DNA from: DATAEG01 sp036258135 | Lineage (GTDB): Bacteria; Actinomycetota; Actinomycetes; Mycobacteriales; Jatrophihabitantaceae | DNA length: 10,042 nt | Direction: 5' to 3' | Assembly (NCBI GenBank): GCA_036258135.1 | Contig: DATAEG010000071.1 | Location: 1-10,042 of the forward strand | In this document: positions 5,757 to 10,042 of the stretch, one piece after another | How the letters are laid out: each line of letters starts with the position of its first letter | Numbering within the stretch: position 1 is the stretch's first letter | The notes under the pieces: model-generated | What the model was told of the DNA's origin: nothing | Database searches by the model: none | Seen by the model: the letters and a program-made list of their open reading frames with translations, nothing else | Program-made: the position numbers and the translations under genes

Positions 5757-7235
5757 ATGGGCCAGGATGTCGAACAGACCGAATTCAGCCGGCAGGACCG
5801 GCAAAAGTACCGCGTTAAGGTGCGCCACTCCCTCGACGTCTTCGCCCGAATGCTGGCGGAGTCCAAGTTCGACTTCGAACACCCGCTCACGGGCCTCGAG
5901 ATCGAATTCAACCTCGTCGACGGCGATCAGAATCCGGCGATGCGCAACGCGGATGTGCTCAACGCCATCGCCAACGACGCCTTCCAGACCGAGCTCGGTC
6001 AGTTCAACATCGAGATCAACGTCAAACCTCGCAGCTTGATCGGCTCGTCGGCCGAGGACCTCGAACGTGAGCTACGGAGCAGCCTGAATGACGCGGAGCG
6101 GCGCTCTCGCACGGCGGGCGTGCACATCGTGATGATCGGAATCCTACCCACGCTGACCCGCGAGCACCTGACCGGCGACGCCATCAGTGCCAATCCGCGA
6201 TATGCATTGATCAACGAGCAGATCTTCACCGCACGTGGCGAGGACATGCACATCTCGATCGAGGGCGTCGAGCGGCTGTCCACCGACGCGGACACCATCG
6301 CACCGGAAGCGGCATGCACCAGCGTTCAGTTCCATCTCCAGGTCAGCCCGCAGGACTACGCCAACAACTGGAACGCGGCACAGTGCATGGCCGGAGTGCA
6401 GGTGGCCCTCGGCGCCAACTCGCCCTTCTTCTTCGGCAAGGAGCTCTGGCGGGAGACGCGAGTCGCGCTCTTCGAGCAAGCCACCGATACTCGCCCGGAT
6501 GAACTGAAGGCGCAGGGCGTCCGGCCCCGGGTGTGGTTCGGCGAGCGCTGGATCACCTCGGTGTTCGACCAGTTCGAAGAGAACGTCCTGTACTTCCCGG
6601 CCCTCCTTCCGGTCTGCGACGACGAGGACCCTGCCGAAGTGCTGTCCCAAGGCGGCACGCCGCGGCTGCCAGAGATGCGCATGCACAACGGCACGATCTA
6701 CCGGTGGAATCGACCGATCTACGACATCTTCCGTGACAAGCCACACCTACGGGTTGAGAACCGGGTGCTCCCCGCGGGACCAGCCGTAGTGGACGTCCTC
6801 GCCAACGGGGCGTTCTACTACGGCCTGCTGCGGATGCTGGCCGAGCAGGACCGACCGGTGTGGTCGCAGATGTCCTTCGCGGCCGCCGAAGACAACTTCA
6901 ATGCCGGTGCGCGACACGGCATCAACGCCCGGATCTATTGGCCCGGCTTTGGCGAGGTCCCGGTGACCGAGCTTGTGTTACGTCGGCTGCTGCCGCTGGC
7001 CTACGAGGGTCTGGCCGCCTGGGGCGTGGATACGGCGGTCGCGGACCGGTTGCTAGGCATCATCGAGCAACGCTGCATCCAGCAAACCAACGGCGCGGAG
7101 TGGCAGGCCGCCACGTTCCACAAGATCGAGGCCGAGAAACAGCCGCTGGATCGCCGCGACTCACTGCGCGAGATGCTGCGCCGCTACGTCGAGCACATGC
7201 ACACGAACGAGCCTGTGCACACCTGGCCGGTCTAG
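5757..7235 (+). CDS. Glutamate-cysteine ligase-like enzyme, GCS2 (carboxylate-amine ligase) family
   Basis: This 492-residue cytosolic enzyme belongs to the GCS2 superfamily, which uses ATP to join a carboxylate, usually glutamate, to an amine such as cysteine. The metal/ATP motif GLEIEFNLVD (46-55) carries Glu48 and Glu50. TSVQFHLQV near 187, MRMHNGTIYRWNRPIYD near 306 and LRVENRVLPAGPAVVD near 331 are further conserved blocks. ATG 5757 is chosen over an upstream start at 5718 because GAGG (5746-5749) lies 7 nt before it. The substrate cannot be read from the sequence. Actinobacteria mostly use mycothiol, and the ergothioneine enzyme EgtA is a GCS2 member, but no egtBCDE neighbours are here. 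It may make gamma-glutamylcysteine or another amide. It is divergent from the unknown 431-residue gene (137 bp apart) and nearly abuts the convergent transporter gene. Confidence 0.88.
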   Translation: MGQDVEQTEFSRQDRQKYRVKVRHSLDVFARMLAESKFDFEHPLTGLEIEFNLVDGDQNPAMRNADVLNAIANDAFQTELGQFNIEINVKPRSLIGSSAEDLERELRSSLNDAERRSRTAGVHIVMIGILPTLTREHLTGDAISANPRYALINEQIFTARGEDMHISIEGVERLSTDADTIAPEAACTSVQFHLQVSPQDYANNWNAAQCMAGVQVALGANSPFFFGKELWRETRVALFEQATDTRPDELKAQGVRPRVWFGERWITSVFDQFEENVLYFPALLPVCDDEDPAEVLSQGGTPRLPEMRMHNGTIYRWNRPIYDIFRDKPHLRVENRVLPAGPAVVDVLANGAFYYGLLRMLAEQDRPVWSQMSFAAAEDNFNAGARHGINARIYWPGFGEVPVTELVLRRLLPLAYEGLAAWGVDTAVADRLLGIIEQRCIQQTNGAEWQAATFHKIEAEKQPLDRRDSLREMLRRYVEHMHTNEPVHTWPV

Positions 7236-7250
7236 AGCCGTTACCGGGCC
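7225..7250. terminator. Hairpin between convergent GCS2 and transporter genes
   Basis: CCGGT (7227-7231) pairs with ACCGG (7243-7247), and GG (7225-7226) with CC (7249-7250) across one bulged G. The loop holds the GCS2 stop (TAG 7233-7235), and the transporter stop (TTA on plus, 7241-7243) abuts the right arm. It has no T-tract. Use as a shared terminator is inferred. Confidence 0.35.
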
Positions 7251-8074
7251 ACGAGGACGACCGATCCGGCGGCGAGGGCCAACCCGACGCGCTGCCAGCG
7301 TCCGGTGCGCTCGTGCAGCACAGCCGCGGCGAGCGCCACCGTTCCCGCGGGATACAGCGCCGTCAGCACGCTGGCGATGGAAAGGTAGCCGTGCCGAGTG
7401 GCGAGGAGAAAGAACAGGTTGGCGGCGGCGTCCAACGCGCCCGAGAACAAGGCCAGGCGCAATACCGGTGGCGGCGGAACGGTAATCGCCCCGGCGTAGA
7501 GGGCGACCGGGAAGACGAGGACTGCGGCGGCGATCCGGGCGATCACTACCGGCCACAGACCGGAGTCGACGTCGCTGCGGGCCAGGCAGATGAAGTAGCC
7601 GCCGAACCCGAAGCCGGCACCGATCGCCATCAGCACCGGGCGCAGCTGTACTGGACCGTGCGGGTGGTCGCTCGGGGTACGGCTGATGAGTACGACCGCC
7701 ACCATCCCGGCCACGATCCCGATCCACGCCGAAGCGCTCGGCCGCTCACCGGTAGCGACCCCGAACACCACCGGAACGACGGCGGTCAGCACAGCGGTGA
7801 TCGGCGAGATCACGTTCATCGGTGCGATGGCCAGCGCGCTGTAGAGCAGGCCCACGCCGAGTAGGCCGAACGCGCCTCCCGCACAGCTCCAGGCCAGAGT
7901 CCGGCCGGACACGTGCCCCGGGAAGAACGGCAGCAACGCGATCATGATGACCGCGCCGAACGGATAGTTGTAGATCAAGACCGTGAGCGCCTTGGCGCCT
8001 CGGGAGGCCAGTCCGCCGAAGAAGTCGCTCACCCCGTAGATCAGCGCCGCGAGTAGCGCAAGGATGACCGACAC
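7241..8074 (-). CDS. EamA/DMT-superfamily transporter
   Basis: This 277-residue polytopic inner-membrane protein has about ten hydrophobic segments in two EamA repeats, the usual length for drug/metabolite exporters. The repeats end in matching motifs: GERPSASAWIGIVAGMVAVVLI (109-130) and HERTGRWQRVGLALAAGSVVLV (254-275). The first helix ALLAALIYGVSDFFGGLASR and YSALAIAPMNVISPI (78-92) are typical. The substrate is not predictable. The start is GTG 8074. It has no ribosome site, but TAGCCT (8083-8088 on minus) lies 8 nt upstream and fits a leaderless -10. The gene lies 45 nt downstream of ligC on the same strand with a small hairpin between, so it may be partly co-transcribed or have its own promoter. 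It is convergent with the GCS2 gene, 5 bp apart. Confidence 0.9.
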   Translation of the reverse strand: MSVILALLAALIYGVSDFFGGLASRGAKALTVLIYNYPFGAVIMIALLPFFPGHVSGRTLAWSCAGGAFGLLGVGLLYSALAIAPMNVISPITAVLTAVVPVVFGVATGERPSASAWIGIVAGMVAVVLISRTPSDHPHGPVQLRPVLMAIGAGFGFGGYFICLARSDVDSGLWPVVIARIAAAVLVFPVALYAGAITVPPPPVLRLALFSGALDAAANLFFLLATRHGYLSIASVLTALYPAGTVALAAAVLHERTGRWQRVGLALAAGSVVLVAR

Positions 8075-8104
8075 AGCGGACGAGGCTAGTGCCGCCGTCC
8101 AGCC

Positions 8105-8118
8105 ATCCCGGACGGGAT
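8105..8118 (-). terminator. Small hairpin directly after ligC
   Basis: ATCCC-GTCC-GGGAT on the minus strand starts 1 nt beyond the ligC stop (8120-8122). It is a perfect 5-bp stem, without a T-tract, 30 nt before the transporter start. It could weaken read-through from ligC or only stabilise the 3' end. Confidence 0.3.
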
Positions 8119-8119
8119 T

Positions 8120-9181
8120 TCAGGAGCCGAGCACCTCCGCCAGGTCGAATTTGACGGGTTCCTCCAGCTGCTCGTAGGTGCAGGAGCGCGGGTCGCGGTC
8201 CGGCCGCCACCGGTTGAACTGCGCGGTGTGCCGGAACCGGACGCCCTCCATGTGCTCGTACCGGACCTCGACCACGCGGTCCGGGCGCAAAGGGACGAAC
8301 GACAGGTCCTTACCGGTGTTCCAGCGGCTGAACTCCGAGGCGCGTGGCGTCCGGGTGCCCTCCTCCTGGCGGGCCCAGGCCCACGGGTGGTCATCGAATG
8401 TGGTGACCAGCGGCTGTAGCTCGGTGAACAACTCCTTACGGCGCGCCGCCGGGAACGCACCGATGACGCCCACCGACATGAGCTCGCCCTCGTCGTTGTA
8501 CAGGCCGAGCAGTAGCGAACCGATGCTGTCCGGTCCGCTTTTGTGGACGCGGTAGCCGGCGACGACACAGTCGGCAGTGCGCTGGTGCTTGATCTTGAAC
8601 ATGACCCGCTTGTCGGGCTCATACGTACCGTCAAGTGGCTTGGCGACGACGCCGTCGAGTCCGGCACCCTCGAACTGGGCGAACCACTCGCGCGCCAGGT
8701 CGTGGTCCCGCGTCGTCGGCGTGAGATAAATCGGCGGCCGGGCATCGTTCAGGACCTTCTCGAGAGCGGCGCGGCGTGTCTCGAACGGCTCGCCCGTGTA
8801 GTCGCGGTCGTCGACCGCCAGCAGGTCGAAGGCCACGAAGCTGGCTGGGGTCTGCTCGGCGAGGAGTCGGACGCGGCTGTCCGCCGGGTGGATGCGCTGC
8901 TGCAGAACCTCAAACTCCAGCCTGTCGTCGACGACGACCACGATCTCGCCGTCGACCACACACCGCTGCGGAAGGTTGTGCTTGATGGCGTCGACGAGCT
9001 CGGGGAAGTAGCGCGTCATCGGCCGCTCATTGCGCGAGCCGATCTCCACCTCGTCACCGTCCCGGAAGACGATGGAGCGGAAGCCGTCCCACTTCGGTTC
9101 GAATGAGAGCGCACCTTGGGGGATGTCCGGCACGGACTTGGCCAGCATCGGTGCCACCGGCGGCATCACGGGCAACTGCAT
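8120..9181 (-). CDS. ligC: ATP-dependent DNA ligase, LigC type
   Basis: This 353-residue enzyme seals nicks using ATP. Motif I is EPKWDGFR (28-35) with nucleophile Lys30. The SRNERPMTRYFPEL block (49-62), VVDGEIVV (76-83), FVAFDLLAVDD (115-125), LDGVVAK (175-181) and FKIKHQRTADCVV (195-207) give motifs Ia, III, IIIa, IV and V. An OB-fold follows (about 205-325), ending in RHTAQFNRWRPDRDP. It has no polymerase or nuclease domain, and its length matches mycobacterial LigC, so it is the natural partner of the Prim-PolC at 2557-3621 in excision-repair gap filling or backup end joining. ATG 9181 is chosen because homologues start MxLPVMPPVAPMLAKSVP; the in-frame extension to 9232 is not family-like. 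The upstream has only AGGG very close to the start, or GAGAAT 7 nt away as a weak leaderless -10. Confidence 0.94.
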   Translation of the reverse strand: MQLPVMPPVAPMLAKSVPDIPQGALSFEPKWDGFRSIVFRDGDEVEIGSRNERPMTRYFPELVDAIKHNLPQRCVVDGEIVVVVDDRLEFEVLQQRIHPADSRVRLLAEQTPASFVAFDLLAVDDRDYTGEPFETRRAALEKVLNDARPPIYLTPTTRDHDLAREWFAQFEGAGLDGVVAKPLDGTYEPDKRVMFKIKHQRTADCVVAGYRVHKSGPDSIGSLLLGLYNDEGELMSVGVIGAFPAARRKELFTELQPLVTTFDDHPWAWARQEEGTRTPRASEFSRWNTGKDLSFVPLRPDRVVEVRYEHMEGVRFRHTAQFNRWRPDRDPRSCTYEQLEEPVKFDLAEVLGS

Positions 9182-9445
9182 GCGCCCTATTCTCGCCGAC
9201 AGGCTCACCCGGCGGGGAGGGAGCGCAGACAATGGCGCAGCTGTCGCTCACCATTGACCGCGCGGGGTGCGCCGCGCTGTGCTGTGTGGCGCGCCCGCGC
9301 TCGCTGCCTCCGCGGACTTCACGCACCACGCTCTTCCTAACCCAACCGCAGATCGATGGCGCCGGCGGCGATGCCGCCACGCGGCTGCCACCAGCTCGGC
9401 TGCGGCCCGAGGCATTGGCGGGACTAACGAGGCTCACCCGCGCGC

Positions 9446-9484
9446 TTGTCCACAGCCCTGTTCGATTTCCGCTCTTTGTCCACA
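9446..9484 (+). promoter_or_regulatory. Two DnaA-box-like nonamers (TTGTCCACA) 30 bp apart
   Basis: TTGTCCACA occurs at 9446-9454 and 9476-9484, both on the plus strand, each followed by G. This matches the DnaA box favoured in Streptomyces and mycobacteria. A 30-bp period (about three helical turns) would put both on the same DNA face. They lie 52-90 bp before the DUF222 start. I found no other exact copies in the window. Two boxes do not make a replication origin; a regulatory or DnaA-titrating role is inferred. Confidence 0.45.
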
Positions 9485-9522
9485 GATTTCGTGGGGTCGC
9501 TCCGCGGTGTCGCGCGTTTCCC

Positions 9523-9528
9523 TAGATT
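9523..9528 (+). promoter_or_regulatory. Candidate -10 for a leaderless DUF222 transcript
   Basis: TAGATT (TANNNT class) ends 7 bases before the ATG at 9536, and no purine-rich ribosome site is present. This is the spacing expected when transcription starts at the A of ATG. No good -35 is visible. Confidence 0.45.
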
Positions 9529-9535
9529 CAGACGT

Positions 9536-10042
9536 ATGAGCGGGCAGCTGGTCGGGACGGTGGTTGAGGAGGCCGTGGTGGCGCTGGATGCTGCGCTGGA
9601 CCGGCTGGCCGGGCTGGTGCTGTACCCGTTGTCGCAGGAGCAGCTTCTCAGCCTGCTCCGACGATTCGAGACCGCCCGGCGCCGGATGCCGGTCGTGGAT
9701 CACGCCCTGGTCGGGGAGCTGGAGACCCGGTCGGTCGCGGATGCGGTGGGGGCCCGCCACACGCAGGCGGTGTTGCGTGACGTGCTGCGGCTCTCGCCCG
9801 GTGAGGCGAACGCCCGGGTGCAGGCGGCGCGTCGGCTGGGCCCGCGGGAGACCGTCACCGGTGAGGTGCTGCCGCCCGCGTACCCGCAGCTGGCGGCGGC
9901 GCAAGCTGACGGCGCTCTGTCGGTCGAGCGGGCCCGGGTGATTACCGCCACGATCGAGGAGCTGCCCGCCACGGTCCGCAGGCAGCACGCGGAGCAGGTG
10001 GAGCAGACCCTGGTAGAAGCCGCGGCCCGGTTCGACCCGACC
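9536..10042 (+). CDS. DUF222 / 13E12-repeat family protein, N-terminal part (3' end outside window)
   Basis: The frame is open for 169 codons from ATG 9536 to the window edge. The helical, charged sequence includes ALDRLAGLVLYPLSQEQLLSLLRRFE (19-45), RMPVVDHALVGELE (50-63), VLRDVLRLSPGEANARVQAARRLG (79-102), then PAYPQLAAAQADGALSVERARVITATIEELP (114-144). The LxLSPGEAxxRVxAARxLG and GxLSxxxARVI pieces are the DUF222 signature shared with the mycobacterial REP13E12 proteins. Most members carry a C-terminal HNH nuclease domain, which would lie beyond 10042 and cannot be confirmed here. These genes are multicopy in actinobacteria, and M. tuberculosis copies are targets for phage phiRv1 integration. 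The start is supported by the -10-like TAGATT 7 nt upstream. The biological role is unsettled. Confidence 0.9.
   Translation, partial: MSGQLVGTVVEEAVVALDAALDRLAGLVLYPLSQEQLLSLLRRFETARRRMPVVDHALVGELETRSVADAVGARHTQAVLRDVLRLSPGEANARVQAARRLGPRETVTGEVLPPAYPQLAAAQADGALSVERARVITATIEELPATVRRQHAEQVEQTLVEAAARFDPT

Larger units (their letters stand above)
9182..9535. other. 354-base divergent intergenic region between ligC and the DUF222 gene
   Basis: I see no convincing gene here. Open frames exist (for example 9229-9525 plus) but their translations are Arg/Pro/Ala-rich with no family resemblance. The region holds a GC hairpin, GGCGGC-GAT-GCCGCC (9364-9378), without a T-tract. Near its right end are two DnaA-box-like nonamers and a TAGATT hexamer, listed separately. 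The left end should carry the ligC promoter. Confidence 0.6.

Noticed and set aside
4453..6039. A 528-codon plus-strand open frame across the 431-residue gene and into the GCS2 gene
   Set aside because: It is a GC-rich antisense shadow: the translation is Arg/Gly/Pro-rich, has no family motifs and crosses two well-supported genes.
9364..9378. GGCGGC-GAT-GCCGCC hairpin as a terminator
   Set aside because: No T-tract and no gene ends nearby on either strand; it may be chance in GC-rich DNA.
9450..9465. Possible mycobacterial-type SOS box (GTTCGA at 9460-9465) upstream of the DUF222 gene
   Set aside because: Only one half is present; the matching TCGAAC four bases to the left is absent.
9446..9484. 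Replication origin
   Set aside because: Only two DnaA boxes, no AT-rich unwinding stretch and no dnaA/dnaN neighbours.
9229..9525. A 98-codon plus-strand frame in the ligC-DUF222 gap
   Set aside because: Composition is Arg/Pro/Leu-rich with no recognisable domain and no ribosome site, and it runs over the DnaA-box pair.

Overview
This window comes from a high-GC actinobacterium (Actinomycetota). The signs are strong G/C at third codon positions, a hemG-hemQ coproporphyrin-type haem pair, a mycobacterial-style Prim-PolC and LigC repair set, an HspR-like MerR regulator, and the start of a DUF222/13E12 HNH-family gene. I cannot fix the genus. Most of the window is chromosomal housekeeping and stress functions. 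I see no CRISPR array, no tRNA or rRNA, and no insertion sequence.

Layout, left to right. (1) 1-886: the 3' end of a protoporphyrinogen/coproporphyrinogen oxidase gene, translationally coupled (ATGA overlap) to a complete hemQ. (2) 904-1856: a small heat-shock protein gene (hsp20) divergent from an HspR-like MerR regulator. The space between them is packed with TGCYATA half-sites lying over a good hsp20 promoter. (3) 1816-2516 (minus): a small single-pass membrane protein followed by msrB, a methionine sulfoxide reductase. (4) 2557-4334 (plus): a stand-alone archaeo-eukaryotic-primase-type polymerase (Prim-PolC/LigD-Pol family), then a DUF4389 membrane protein. (5) 4324-5619 (minus): an uncharacterised 431-residue protein with a Gly/Ala-rich membrane-like N-terminal half and a soluble C-terminal half. 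(6) 5757-7235 (plus): a GCS2-family glutamate-cysteine ligase-like enzyme. (7) 7241-9181 (minus): an EamA/DMT transporter downstream of an ATP-dependent DNA ligase (LigC type). (8) 9182-9535: a 354-base gap with two perfect DnaA-box-like nonamers 30 bp apart. (9) 9536-10042: the N-terminal part of a DUF222/13E12 protein, running off the right edge and apparently leaderless.

How the genes work together. Several products handle oxidative or protein stress: HemQ (H2O2-dependent haem synthesis), Hsp20, MsrB, and possibly the GCS2 ligase. The polymerase and LigC are the two halves of the mycobacterial Prim-PolC/LigC gap-filling repair pair; here four genes lie between them. Genes are tightly packed, with convergent pairs whose stop codons overlap or sit inside hairpins. 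Several minus-strand starts, and the DUF222 start, lack a Shine-Dalgarno sequence but have a TANNNT-like hexamer 7-8 nt upstream, as expected for leaderless mRNAs. The most original signals are the hsp20/merR operator cluster, the DnaA-box pair before the DUF222 gene, and the unknown 431-residue protein. I did not find a convincing new multi-gene defence system.
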